Below, piece by piece: positions 35,369 to 44,299 of a stretch of 49,476 nucleotides of DNA. Under the pieces are notes generated by a model that did no database searches, was not told where the DNA came from, and saw nothing but the letters and a program-made list of their open reading frames with translations. Source of the stretch: Phycisphaerales bacterium UBA5793 (GTDB taxonomy: Bacteria > Planctomycetota > Phycisphaerae > Phycisphaerales > UBA5793); assembly GCA_002418285.1 (NCBI GenBank), contig DIDT01000048.1, forward strand, positions 1-49,476. Direction: 5' to 3'. Within the stretch, counting starts at the first letter, position 1; each line of letters starts with the position of its first letter. The position numbers were made by a program, and so were the translations under genes.

Positions 35369-36307
35369 CTACGGAGTGATCCGGACAGCGCCAAACGGTA
35401 CCCGGAACTCGAACGCGCCAATGTCCACGATCGGGAACCGACCTTGCCCGAAGTCTTTCGTAAATGGGTCGTCCTGGAATCTCGCGTTGCCGGCGAGGTC
35501 GGTGGTTACGTACCAGGGCACCGCGTCACTATTGCCTGCGTCAATGCACGGCGAACCAGGCCGAAGCGCGAAGTTCAATGCCAGTGGGTCGGCAAAGCAA
35601 GGATCGGCGCACATGTTGCCGACTCCCTCGACCCACTCTTCGGTGTTGCAGAAGCTGAACCGGGCGTTGCCGGCGATGGCCGACGGTCCGTTGTTCCAGA
35701 CGACGCAGTTGGCGTAGGTGGACTGGCCAAGCGGTGAGTAGTCGCAGACACCGGCGCTGTGTGTGCCGATGTTGCCGACGACCGTCAGGTTGACGCCGTG
35801 TACGACGCCTCCCTCGTTCAGCAGGCCGCACCCATTGTACTGAGCGCGGTTGTTGTTCGCGAGAAGGGAATTCTCGATGTAGAGTTCTGCGTTCAATACG
35901 TGGATGCCGCTGCCATCGTTGTTGACGGAAATGCAGTTGAGCACATGCCCTCCTCCATTGGGCATGAAGTACAGGCCTTCCTTGGCGCCGGTCACGGTGA
36001 ATCCGTCGAGGGTGCGATACGCGCCCTTGATCGCCGGCTCAAAGATCACGCCGCCGACGATGTACGTGAAGCGGGGCCCCATGATTGCCTGTACGGTCAC
36101 GAGCTTGTTGCCCCAGATGAACCCATCGTACTTCCCGGGATCAACCATGATGACGTCAAAGTCGCTGGCCTTGGCCATGGCGGCTGAAATCGTCGGAAAG
36201 TCTCCGGGAACGCGGAAGATGTCAGCTGCCGAAGTCGAAGCGCATGCCGCAATGACAATGGCGCCGAAGATGAACCGAGTCCGTTGTTGTTTCAATGTGG
36301 TGCGCAT
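35369..36307 (-). CDS. Secreted beta-helix protein, tandem paralogue without C-terminal module
   Basis: A 312-residue exported protein; GAGGTGAGATC before the ATG at 36307. Signal peptide 1-28. It parallels the 33733 gene unit by unit: RVPGDFPTISAAMAKASDF, VDPGKYDGFIWGNKLVTVQ, FTVTGAKEGLYFMPNGGGHV, NCISVNN, NSLLANN, NLTVVGN, GQSTYANCVVWNN, RPGSPCIDAGN, DIGAFEFRVP. It stops right after this last motif, exactly where the neighbour begins its Cys module, so it is a tandem duplicate lacking (or never having gained) that module. Presumed secreted carbohydrate-related function. Confidence 0.85.
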   Translation of the reverse strand: MRTTLKQQRTRFIFGAIVIAACASTSAADIFRVPGDFPTISAAMAKASDFDVIMVDPGKYDGFIWGNKLVTVQAIMGPRFTYIVGGVIFEPAIKGAYRTLDGFTVTGAKEGLYFMPNGGGHVLNCISVNNDGSGIHVLNAELYIENSLLANNNRAQYNGCGLLNEGGVVHGVNLTVVGNIGTHSAGVCDYSPLGQSTYANCVVWNNGPSAIAGNARFSFCNTEEWVEGVGNMCADPCFADPLALNFALRPGSPCIDAGNSDAVPWYVTTDLAGNARFQDDPFTKDFGQGRFPIVDIGAFEFRVPFGAVRITP

Positions 36308-36472
36308 GATCTCACCTCTTCAATTCGAAAAAGGGCCAGTGCCGCGCAGTCGAGTCGCGCTCGCGCTGAACGCTTTCTGCGCGATAATCAACGCTACGAA
36401 ATGTGTAGGGAAAGGTGTATGAGGAAACCTGCCTGTTCCCTGTTCGCACAAGTTTTGCAGGGGTGAGGTTCC

Positions 36473-36478
36473 TATACT
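36473..36478 (+). promoter_or_regulatory. Possible -10 element of the groES-like operon
   Basis: TATACT in otherwise GC-rich DNA, 94 bases before the chosen GTG start at 36573. No good -35 hexamer is seen at 16-18 bases, so this is tentative. If correct, transcription would begin near 36485, which argues against a translation start at 36483. Confidence 0.3.
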
Positions 36479-36572
36479 CCGCGTGGACCACGCGGCGCCG
36501 TACAGTCGTGCGTCGCAAGCGAAACGACGACAGCTAGTTAGAAACAAAAGAAATGTTCAGAGAGCTACAAAC

Positions 36573-36902
36573 GTGAGCAGGGAATCCTCGAAACAGACGC
36601 CCGCCGATCAGGCGATCGAAATCGTCGAGCCCATCGGCGCGCGTGTGCTCATTCGCAAGGATGAGGACCGCAAGCAGACGAAGTCGGGTATTCACCTGCC
36701 CGACAAGATCGAGATTCCCACGCTCACCGGGCGCATTGTCGCGGTGAGCGCGCAGGTCGAACACGACGAGGATTATCCGATCCGCCAGTACGATCGGGTG
36801 CTGTTCAATCCGAAGGATGCGATCCCCGTGGATTTCGAGGGGGACAATCGACTGTTTGTCGTGCCGGTTGAAAACGTCGTGGCAGTGTTCCGCAAGGGAT
36901 GA
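36573..36902 (+). CDS. GroES-like co-chaperonin
   Basis: About 109 residues from a GTG at 36573; the frame is open to 36483, but the Lys/Arg-rich extension does not look like GroES. The core matches chaperonin-10: IVEPIGARVLIRKDEDRKQT, the mobile-loop region SGIHLPDKIEIPTLTGRIVA, then VLFNPKDAIPVDFEGDNRLF and VVPVENVVAVF. It usually caps GroEL, but no groEL is in the window, and sequence around the mobile loop (no clear hydrophobic IVL tripeptide) is atypical. Its stop overlaps aroA (ATGA), so it heads a coupled run. An alternative is a stand-alone Cpn10-like protein with another role. Confidence 0.78.
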   Translation: MSRESSKQTPADQAIEIVEPIGARVLIRKDEDRKQTKSGIHLPDKIEIPTLTGRIVAVSAQVEHDEDYPIRQYDRVLFNPKDAIPVDFEGDNRLFVVPVENVVAVFRKG

Positions 36903-38260
36903 ACGCCACCGTGACGGATGGAGCGAAATTCTCGATGCTACGAGACCCGCTGCCGATCACGCCACTGAGCGCGCCGTTTCGCTTTTCCATCACCCCGCCC
37001 GGCTCAAAGAGCCTGACGAATCGATGTCTGTTGCTGGCGGCGCTGGCCTGCGGACGGACCGTCCTCCACCGGCCGCTGCGGGCGGACGACACGGAAGTCA
37101 TGGTCGCGGCGCTGCGACAACTCGGTGTGGGGATCGAAGCGGTCGAGTCAGGTGGCCAATGGGAGTCGCTGGAGATCATTGGCCGCGAGGGGCGGCTGCG
37201 CGGCGGCTGCACGCTCGACGGGCACAATGCGGGCACGGTCGTGAGATTTCTGACCGCGGCTTGTCTGCTGGCGGACGCGCGGGTCGTGATTGATGGCAAC
37301 GCGCGAATGCGGAAGCGCCCAATCGGTGAACTGGTCGATCTGCTGCGATCTCGCGGCGCGATCATTGAATACCTCAGCCGCGATGGCGACCTGCCGCTTC
37401 GCGTTTCACCCGGACCCTTGGCAGGCGGCGAACTGGCCGTCGGCTCGACGTTGTCGGGGCAGTTCATTTCGGCGCTGCTGATGATCGGCCCATGCATGAG
37501 TGGTGGCCTTGAGCTGCGCGCGACAGGACCGCTGACATCGCCCGGTTACATCGCGATGACGCTTGGCTGCATGGATCGCTTCGGCGCAGCAATCGAGGCG
37601 ACTCCGACGCTCGATCGCATCGATATCAGCGCGGGGCGTTTTGAAGGCGTTGACATGGCGATTGAGCCGGATGCGTCGAGCGCGACCTACTTCCTGGCGG
37701 CTGGAGCGGTCTCTCCGGGTTCGGTGTGCACGATCGAAGGGCTGGGTAAGGGTTCGCTGCAGCCCGATGTTCGATTCGTTGACGCCCTGAACGAGATGGG
37801 CGCCGGGATCACCTTCGGCCGCGACTTTCTCACTGTAATCGGCCCGACCGAGCCGCTGCATGGCATTGACATGGATTGCACGCTCATGCCCGATGCGGCG
37901 ATGACGCTGGCCGTGGTTGCAGCCTTTGCGACAGGTGAAACGGTTCTGCGTGGCTTATCGACGCTTCGACACAAGGAAACGGATCGTCTTGCCGCACTGA
38001 AAGCCGAATTGAGCAAGCTCGGCGCGACGGTCGAAATCGAAGATGATGAACTGCTCGTCATCGAACCCGCCGCAGATTCGCGCCAGCGGAGTGATGCCGT
38101 GTGTATTGAAACCTACGACGACCACCGCATGGCGATGGCGTTTCCGATCGCCGGGCTCGTGCGGCAGGGAGTGAGTATTGCCAATCCCAGTTGTGTCGGC
38201 AAGACCTATCCTCGATACTGGGATGAGTTCGCGCGCATGCGGAGCGCGTCTGCGTCATGA
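36899..38260 (+). CDS. aroA: 3-phosphoshikimate 1-carboxyvinyltransferase (EPSP synthase)
   Basis: AroA joins shikimate-3-phosphate and phosphoenolpyruvate, the sixth step of the shikimate pathway and target of glyphosate. The 453-residue product has the PGSKSLTNRCLLLAALA substrate motif, DGHNAGTVVRFLTAACLLAD, the catalytic MPDAAMTLAVVAAFATGET and RHKETDRLAALKAELSKLGA, ending in DDHRMAMAFPIAGL. Length is normal with about 20 extra N-terminal residues. It overlaps the groES-like stop and the phr start by four bases each. Confidence 0.97.
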   Translation: MNATVTDGAKFSMLRDPLPITPLSAPFRFSITPPGSKSLTNRCLLLAALACGRTVLHRPLRADDTEVMVAALRQLGVGIEAVESGGQWESLEIIGREGRLRGGCTLDGHNAGTVVRFLTAACLLADARVVIDGNARMRKRPIGELVDLLRSRGAIIEYLSRDGDLPLRVSPGPLAGGELAVGSTLSGQFISALLMIGPCMSGGLELRATGPLTSPGYIAMTLGCMDRFGAAIEATPTLDRIDISAGRFEGVDMAIEPDASSATYFLAAGAVSPGSVCTIEGLGKGSLQPDVRFVDALNEMGAGITFGRDFLTVIGPTEPLHGIDMDCTLMPDAAMTLAVVAAFATGETVLRGLSTLRHKETDRLAALKAELSKLGATVEIEDDELLVIEPAADSRQRSDAVCIETYDDHRMAMAFPIAGLVRQGVSIANPSCVGKTYPRYWDEFARMRSASAS

Positions 38261-39696
38261 CTACGATCGTCTGGTTTCGACAGGATCTGAGGCTGGATGA
38301 TCATCCGGCTCTGCACGCAGCAGTCAAACGTGGCGAGGGGATCGTGCCCGTCTATGTCTGGTCGCCCGATGATGAGGGTGACTGGCCCGCCGGCGCCGCG
38401 AGTCGGTGGTGGCTGCATCATTCGCTGCAATCGCTCGATGCGTCGCTGCGCCGCTGTGGTTCGCGGTTGATTGTTCAGAGCGGCCGCGCCGTCGAGGTGC
38501 TGGCGCGACTTGTCGATACAACTGGCGCATCGACTGTTTTCTGGTCGCGCCGGTACGAACCCGCTGCCGTCAAAGTCGAAAGCAAAGTTGAGAAGATGTT
38601 GGGCGAGCGAGGCGTCAAGTGTCAGGGGTTCAATGCGTCCCTGCTGCATGATCCGGACGCGATCAGGACAAAGACGGGCGGGCCATACCAGGTCTTTACG
38701 CCGTTCTGGAAGACGTTGCAGGATGGGTTGGAGGTGGGCCGGCCGCTGGCGGCGCCGAAGCGACTCAAATCCCCAGCGAAGTGGCCCGACTCGCAATCGG
38801 CTGATCGACTTCAGTTGCTTCCCACGCTGGGCTGGGCGGACGCGTTTTCGACTGTGTGGACGCCCGGCGAGGCGGGTGCGGCGAGTCGGCTCAAGTCGTT
38901 CTTCGCAAGTATCCAAGAGTATGACGAGGAGCGTGACCGACCCGATCACGAAGGAACTTCGCGCCTGAGTGCCCATCTGCACTTCGGTGAGATTTCGCCG
39001 AGCCGTCTCTGGTGCGCGATCATTGAACATGAATCGGCGCGCCGCCATCACGGCCCGTCGACCGGCGCGACCTCGTTCTTGCGCGAGGTGGCATGGCGTG
39101 AGTTCGCTCAGCATCTGCTTCATCACTTCCCGAACACGCCCGAGAGACCGCTGCGCGACGCATACGGCCGCTTCCCGTGGCGTCGCAGCTCGAAAGATCT
39201 CAAGGCGTGGCAGCGTGGCATGACGGGGTCCCCCTACGTCGATGCCGGAATGCGGCAACTCTGGTCCACGGGCTGGATGCACAACCGTGTGCGCATGATG
39301 GTTGCATCGTTTCTCGTCAAGCATCTGCTGCTCGACTGGCGCCACGGCGCTGCATGGTTCTGGGACACGCTTGTCGATGCCGATCTCGCCAACAACACGC
39401 TCGGCTGGCAGTGGTGCGCCGGGTGCGGGGCTGACGCGGCGCCGTACTTTCGAGTTTTCAATCCGATCACTCAGGGCGAGAAATTCGACCCAGATGGTTT
39501 ATACGTGCGCCAGTGGGTGCCGGAATTGAGCCGAGTGCCGGACAAGTTCCTCTGCCGTCCCTGGGAGGCGCCGCCTGCGGTGCTGCGCGAAGCGGGTGTG
39601 CGACTCGGCTCGACCTATCCTCATCCGATTGTTGAGCACAGTGAAGGGCGGCAGCGAGCCTTGGCCGCGCTGGCGTCGATCAAGGAGAAGCCATGA
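38257..39696 (+). CDS. phrB: Deoxyribodipyrimidine photolyase
   Basis: A 479-residue cryptochrome/photolyase-family enzyme that repairs UV pyrimidine dimers using FADH and blue light. The N-terminal antenna domain starts IVWFRQDLRLDDHPAL. The FAD domain has FLREVAWREFAQHLLHHFPN, GMTGSPYVDAGMRQL, TGWMHNRVRMMVASFLVKHL and DADLANNTLGWQWCAGCGAD, the FAD and DNA-contact motifs of class I CPD photolyases. Start overlaps aroA and the stop overlaps the next gene (ATGA both times). Placing a light-repair gene in a shikimate run is unusual but is probably only an operon-compaction effect. Confidence 0.95.
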   Translation: MTTIVWFRQDLRLDDHPALHAAVKRGEGIVPVYVWSPDDEGDWPAGAASRWWLHHSLQSLDASLRRCGSRLIVQSGRAVEVLARLVDTTGASTVFWSRRYEPAAVKVESKVEKMLGERGVKCQGFNASLLHDPDAIRTKTGGPYQVFTPFWKTLQDGLEVGRPLAAPKRLKSPAKWPDSQSADRLQLLPTLGWADAFSTVWTPGEAGAASRLKSFFASIQEYDEERDRPDHEGTSRLSAHLHFGEISPSRLWCAIIEHESARRHHGPSTGATSFLREVAWREFAQHLLHHFPNTPERPLRDAYGRFPWRRSSKDLKAWQRGMTGSPYVDAGMRQLWSTGWMHNRVRMMVASFLVKHLLLDWRHGAAWFWDTLVDADLANNTLGWQWCAGCGADAAPYFRVFNPITQGEKFDPDGLYVRQWVPELSRVPDKFLCRPWEAPPAVLREAGVRLGSTYPHPIVEHSEGRQRALAALASIKEKP

Positions 39697-41366
39697 ACAC
39701 GATCTGCGCCCGGCTGCACATCGCGAATGTTGTTGCGGCCTGGATGTTGAGCATCACTGCCGGCACAGACACCACCTTTGCGCAGTCGAATAGTCCGGGT
39801 GACAAGCCGGCGGTTGTCAGCCGACTCGATCTGGCCAATGCGTATCAGCGGGTCGATGCGCAGTTCATGCAGCGCATGGCAGATCGCGATGCCGAGCCGC
39901 CCGAGGGGATCGATCGGGATTCTGATGCATGGCGGAAGTGGACGCTGCTCGATGGTCAAGCGCTGGCGGATCTCAACACCCGCGCTGATCGCGCAGCGGT
40001 TGCTTTCTTCGGCGGGAACATCGGCAGCGTTGCGGCGCAGATGAACGCACTACTCGCGCAGCGCCCGGGTGACAATTCGGATGAGAGTTTCCAATCGCTG
40101 GCATGTTCATTGCATCTCGATGTCGATCCGATTCGTCCGACCGTGGATGAAATGTCGCGGGGCGGCGCGTATGAGGGCAATTGCACGTTCAGTGTGTCGT
40201 CGATTTATCCGCTTCCTGAGGGCATCGAGCTTCCCAAGCAAGTCGGTCTGATGATTGTGTTCAATGAAACGGGATCGTCGTCGAGTTCGCTCAACCAGTT
40301 GGTCCTCAAGATGGATGGATCGAGACGGGTGAGCGGATCGGTCCGGGTTCACCTTGATGGTCCGCTGCGCGCCGGAACGCGCGAGATCATGCTTCGATCG
40401 GGAGGAATGGGCTTTGGGGGAGGAATGGGTTTTGATATGCCTGATCAGCCGCCGCGCACCCATGTCAAAATCGGACAGTGGACGATTCTGCCAGAGTCCA
40501 TAGCGGCAGCACGCGAAAGACTGGGTCGGCGTCTGGAAGCGACCGCACAGCGCGAAGCGACCGAACCGCAGCGATTGGCGCAGGATCTGCTTGGGCATCG
40601 CCTGAACCTGCTCGACCTCGCTGATTCGCCGACCCAGTCCATTGCCCTGCTGACGGACTATTCGGAGCTGATCGGCGAACTCGATCGCGAGTGCACGATG
40701 GTCGAAGCGGGCATCGACCCGTATAGCGACCGCAGTGGGGATACGTGGTATGGCGTGAGACTTGTAGAAGACATCCACTTCCCGGCCCGGGTGTATGTGC
40801 CGCGCGCCGTCAATCGGCAAGCGCCCATGCCGCTGGTCATCGCACTCCACGGCGCTGGCGGCGACGAGAACCTCTTCATGGAAGCCTACGGCGATGGGAT
40901 CATCCGGAAACTCGCCGACGAGCATGGATTTGCTGTCGTTTCGCCGCAGGCATCGCCGCTCATGGATCCTGGAATGGCGTTTGACGCAATTGTCGATCTC
41001 ATGAGCGCCTTGTACACCATCGATGAGAATCGAATCTATGTCATCGGCCACTCCATGGGCGCGATGATGACTGGAAGCATTTCGACCGCCCGGACCGATC
41101 GAATCGCTGCGGCGTGCTGGTTGGCGGGAGCGAGCTATGCAAACGGGGCGCAGATTCCACCGACGCTGGCCATCGGCGCCGAGCTTGATGGCTTCATTGC
41201 GCCTGAGCGTATCGAGGCTGCGGTCGAGGTGGCGCAGAATGCCGGCATGAATATCGAATATCGGCAAGTCAACCACTTCGGCCACGTGTTCATGGTCGGC
41301 TACGCATTGCCGAGTGCGGTGGATTGGCTGCTCACGCACACGCTTGAGCAGCGAAACCAACCTTGA
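39693..41366 (+). CDS. Secreted alpha/beta hydrolase (PHB-depolymerase/dienelactone type)
   Basis: A 557-residue protein; the ATG at 39693 overlaps the phr stop. Signal peptide about 1-31. The first ~300 residues form an extracytoplasmic domain of unknown fold with a Gly/Met-rich stretch. The C-terminal ~220 residues are an alpha/beta hydrolase of the LpqC/PHB-depolymerase type: LVIALHGAGGDENLFMEAYG (oxyanion region), the nucleophile elbow IYVIGHSMGAMMTG, the Asp in IGAELDGF and the His in NHFGHVFM. Probably an esterase acting outside the cell. Last gene of the coupled run. Confidence 0.9.
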   Translation: MNTICARLHIANVVAAWMLSITAGTDTTFAQSNSPGDKPAVVSRLDLANAYQRVDAQFMQRMADRDAEPPEGIDRDSDAWRKWTLLDGQALADLNTRADRAAVAFFGGNIGSVAAQMNALLAQRPGDNSDESFQSLACSLHLDVDPIRPTVDEMSRGGAYEGNCTFSVSSIYPLPEGIELPKQVGLMIVFNETGSSSSSLNQLVLKMDGSRRVSGSVRVHLDGPLRAGTREIMLRSGGMGFGGGMGFDMPDQPPRTHVKIGQWTILPESIAAARERLGRRLEATAQREATEPQRLAQDLLGHRLNLLDLADSPTQSIALLTDYSELIGELDRECTMVEAGIDPYSDRSGDTWYGVRLVEDIHFPARVYVPRAVNRQAPMPLVIALHGAGGDENLFMEAYGDGIIRKLADEHGFAVVSPQASPLMDPGMAFDAIVDLMSALYTIDENRIYVIGHSMGAMMTGSISTARTDRIAAACWLAGASYANGAQIPPTLAIGAELDGFIAPERIEAAVEVAQNAGMNIEYRQVNHFGHVFMVGYALPSAVDWLLTHTLEQRNQP

Positions 41367-41421
41367 TTCCGACATTGCGGGACCAATAGCCGGTGTTCGA
41401 TCGGGCGGATCACGAACTAAC

Positions 41422-44148
41422 TTAAGCCGGTAGTGTGGCCGACGCCGATTCTCTGGAGTGCTGGACCGATCCATCCTCGAAGCATCGGGTCACGAGCGCC
41501 GTCCAGCCGGTCTGGTGGCTGGCGCCGAGGCCGCGGCCGTCATCGCCATGGAAGTACTCGTAGAAGAGCAGCAGGTCGCGCCAGTGCGGGTCCTTTGCGT
41601 AGCGACGTGACTGGGCGTGGCAGGGGCGTCGGCCTTCTTCATCGGGGAGGAAAATGGAGGCGAGTCGGCAACGCAGTTGGGCAGCGACGCGATCCAGCGT
41701 CATCATGTCTCCCGAGCCCGTCGGACACTCGACCTTGAGCGTGTCACCATAGAAGTGGTGGTAGCGTTCGAGCGCTTCAACGAGGAGGTAGTTGACGGGG
41801 AACCAGACCGGTCCGCGCCAGTTGCTGTTGCCGCCGAACAGGCCGGTGGTGGATTCCGCGGGATCGTATTCGACGCGGAAGACATCATCGCCGGCCCGGT
41901 AGGTGTAAGGATGCTGGGCGTGGAAGCGCGAGACAGACCGCACGCCATGCGGCGAAAGGAACTCGTTCTCGTCCAACAGGTAGCGCAGCACCCGTTCCAG
42001 TCGTGGCTTGGAGGGTATGGCAAGCAGGTGACGAGCGTACGCGTGCATTTCGCCGAGAGTCTCGACGTAGGAAATATGCCTCGACAGGTCTTTGCGGTTC
42101 TCGAGGAACCAACGCATGCGCTTATCAAACCCCGGCAGTCTGCGGATAACCTCCTGTTCGAGCACCTCGACGGCGATGAGCGGCAGCAGACCAACCATTG
42201 AGCGCACCTTGAGGGGCACGTTGGTGTGGTTGACGTGCAGCTGGTCGTAGTAAAAGCCGTCCTGCTCATCCCAAAGGCCGTCGCCACCGAGCGTGTTCAT
42301 GGCGTCGGCGATGGCAACGAAGTGCTCAAAGAACTTGGAGGCCACATCCTCGTACTCGGGTTCTTCGCTGGCCAGTTCAAGTGCCATGGAGAGCATGGTG
42401 ACGCAGTAGAATGCCATCCACGCCGTGCCGTCCGCCTGCTCGAGGTGACCGCCGGTGGGCAGGGGGCGCGAGCGATCGAAGACGCCGATGTTGTCCAGCC
42501 CGAGAAAGCCACCGGCGAAAATGTGCTTGCCCTCGACGTCCTTGCGGTTTACCCACCAGGTAAAGTTGATGAGCAGCTTCTGAAAGACGCGGGCCAGGAA
42601 GACGCGGTCGCGGTTGCCGCGCGGCCCAGTCATCTTGTAGACGCGCCAGCAGGCCCAGGCGTGCACCGGCGGGTTCACATCGCCAAAGGCGAACTCGTAG
42701 GCGGGGATCTGCCCATTAGGGTGCATGTACCACTCACGCAGCATGAGCACGAGTTGCTCCTTGGCGAACTCGGGATCGATCTTCGCAAAGGGGATCATGT
42801 GGAAGGCGAGGTCCCACGCGGCGTACCACGGGTACTCCCACTTGTCGGGCATGGAAATGACATCGCGGTTGTAGAGGTGGGTCCAGTCTTCGTTGCGACT
42901 GTGTTTATGCCCCTCGGGTGGCGCAGGCTGGGATGGGTCACCCTCCAGCCACTGCTGCACCACGTAGTGATAGAACTGCTTGCTCCACAACAGGCCCGCG
43001 TAGGCCTGGCGCGCCACGGAGCATTCCGTATCGGTGAGACACGTATCCAGACGTGCCGCATAGAACGCATCGGCTTCGTCCCTGCGCACGGTGAACACAC
43101 GATCAAAGTCTGTTCCGAAGGGTTGGTTGCTCGCTTGCTCCTGCCTGGTCAGACGAAGGCGGTACATCACGCTCTCGCCGGACGAAACGACTGCATGGAA
43201 ATGAGGGGCGACCTTCGTGCCTTCGCCCTTTGGGCTTATCGCGCCCGCGCGGCGATCGACGAGGTACTCGTGGAAGGCGTCTTTGACATACGCTGATTTG
43301 TTTGGCATGTTGAAAATGCGCTGCGTATTGGTCTCATTTTCGGTGAAGAGCAGCGGTGGGGCTTCCCCGTCGTGATCGATGCGCAGTTGGTACCTGCCGA
43401 GCGTTCGATGCTCGATTTCCAGCGTCGTGTCTCCGGTGCGGCGGATGCGGCCGCGATCGCCCTGGCCCTCGCCACTCCGACCCCATGACCAGGTGTTGCG
43501 GAACCAGAAAGTCGGCAGCAGGTGGATGGGGGCGGCATCAGGGCCGCGGTTATGGATCGTGATACGAATGAGCAGATCTTCGGCTCCGGCCTTGGCATAC
43601 TCGGCCATGACGTCAAAGTAGCGATTCTCGTCGAAGACGCCGGTATCGATGAGCTCGAATTCACCTTCCTTTTCGCCGCGATGGCGATTCTCCGCCACGA
43701 GCCGGTCGTAAGGGAACGCGGCTTGCGGGTACTTGTACAGTGCCTTCATGTACGAATGCGTTGGCGTGGAGTCCAGGTAGTAGTAGCACTCCTTGACATC
43801 CTCGCCGTGATTCCCCTCGGTGTTGGTCAGGCCGAAGAGACGCTCCTTGAGAATCGGATCCCGCTCGTTCCACAGCGCGAGCCCGAAGCACAGGCGGCAC
43901 TGGCGATCGCAGACCCCCAGCAGACCATCCTCACCCCAGCGGTAGGCCCGGCTTCGCGCCTGGTCGTGCGGAAGATACCCCCAGCAATCTCCGTTGGCGG
44001 AGTAGTCTTCGCGCACCGTTCCCCATTGGCGCTCGGCGAGGTATGGCCCCCAACGCTTCCAGTTGTGGTGCCGCTGCGAATCCTCCACGAGTCGCTGCGA
44101 CTCCGCGTCGGTTCCGAGGACTTGCTGATTCACGGAGCGGTGAGGCAT
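41422..44148 (-). CDS. Glucosidase of the GH63/MGH1-like type
   Basis: A 908-residue glycoside hydrolase from the ATG at 44148. A TTG at 44286 would extend it by 46 residues, but those are non-conserved, and the family begins close to SQRLVEDSQRHHNWKRWGPYLAERQWGTVREDYSANG. Further motifs include EVIRRLPGFDKRMRWFLENR, DKWEYPWYAAWDLAFHMIPF, ANPPVHAWACW-like GDVNPPVHAWACWRVYK and VWFPVNYLLVEALERYHHFYG, the (alpha/alpha)6-barrel features of GH63/mannosylglycerate-hydrolase-like enzymes. Likely cytoplasmic (no signal peptide), acting on alpha-glucosides or mannosylglycerate-type compatible solutes; substrate not decidable. Convergent with the hydrolase at 39693. Confidence 0.88.
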   Translation of the reverse strand: MPHRSVNQQVLGTDAESQRLVEDSQRHHNWKRWGPYLAERQWGTVREDYSANGDCWGYLPHDQARSRAYRWGEDGLLGVCDRQCRLCFGLALWNERDPILKERLFGLTNTEGNHGEDVKECYYYLDSTPTHSYMKALYKYPQAAFPYDRLVAENRHRGEKEGEFELIDTGVFDENRYFDVMAEYAKAGAEDLLIRITIHNRGPDAAPIHLLPTFWFRNTWSWGRSGEGQGDRGRIRRTGDTTLEIEHRTLGRYQLRIDHDGEAPPLLFTENETNTQRIFNMPNKSAYVKDAFHEYLVDRRAGAISPKGEGTKVAPHFHAVVSSGESVMYRLRLTRQEQASNQPFGTDFDRVFTVRRDEADAFYAARLDTCLTDTECSVARQAYAGLLWSKQFYHYVVQQWLEGDPSQPAPPEGHKHSRNEDWTHLYNRDVISMPDKWEYPWYAAWDLAFHMIPFAKIDPEFAKEQLVLMLREWYMHPNGQIPAYEFAFGDVNPPVHAWACWRVYKMTGPRGNRDRVFLARVFQKLLINFTWWVNRKDVEGKHIFAGGFLGLDNIGVFDRSRPLPTGGHLEQADGTAWMAFYCVTMLSMALELASEEPEYEDVASKFFEHFVAIADAMNTLGGDGLWDEQDGFYYDQLHVNHTNVPLKVRSMVGLLPLIAVEVLEQEVIRRLPGFDKRMRWFLENRKDLSRHISYVETLGEMHAYARHLLAIPSKPRLERVLRYLLDENEFLSPHGVRSVSRFHAQHPYTYRAGDDVFRVEYDPAESTTGLFGGNSNWRGPVWFPVNYLLVEALERYHHFYGDTLKVECPTGSGDMMTLDRVAAQLRCRLASIFLPDEEGRRPCHAQSRRYAKDPHWRDLLLFYEYFHGDDGRGLGASHQTGWTALVTRCFEDGSVQHSRESASATLPA

Positions 44149-44299
44149 AGGGGTTCGCTTGGAGGATCTCTCTCCAAGGGTAGTCGCGCTGCATGGGGCG
44201 GCTGCGATGACCTGACCCTGATCGGGAAACAGTTTGGAGGACTGCCGCTTCACTTCCTCTGATGGTTGGCAATGATCTTCTTTCAATTCGAGGCTTCAA

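Noticed and set aside
40107..41474. Long minus-strand frame over the secreted hydrolase
   Set aside because: The plus strand encodes a hydrolase with GHSMG and catalytic Asp/His; the minus frame is Arg/His-rich without motif.
44149..44286. TTG start extending the glucosidase by 46 codons
   Set aside because: No ribosome binding site, poorly conserved-looking sequence, and the family begins near the ATG at 44148.
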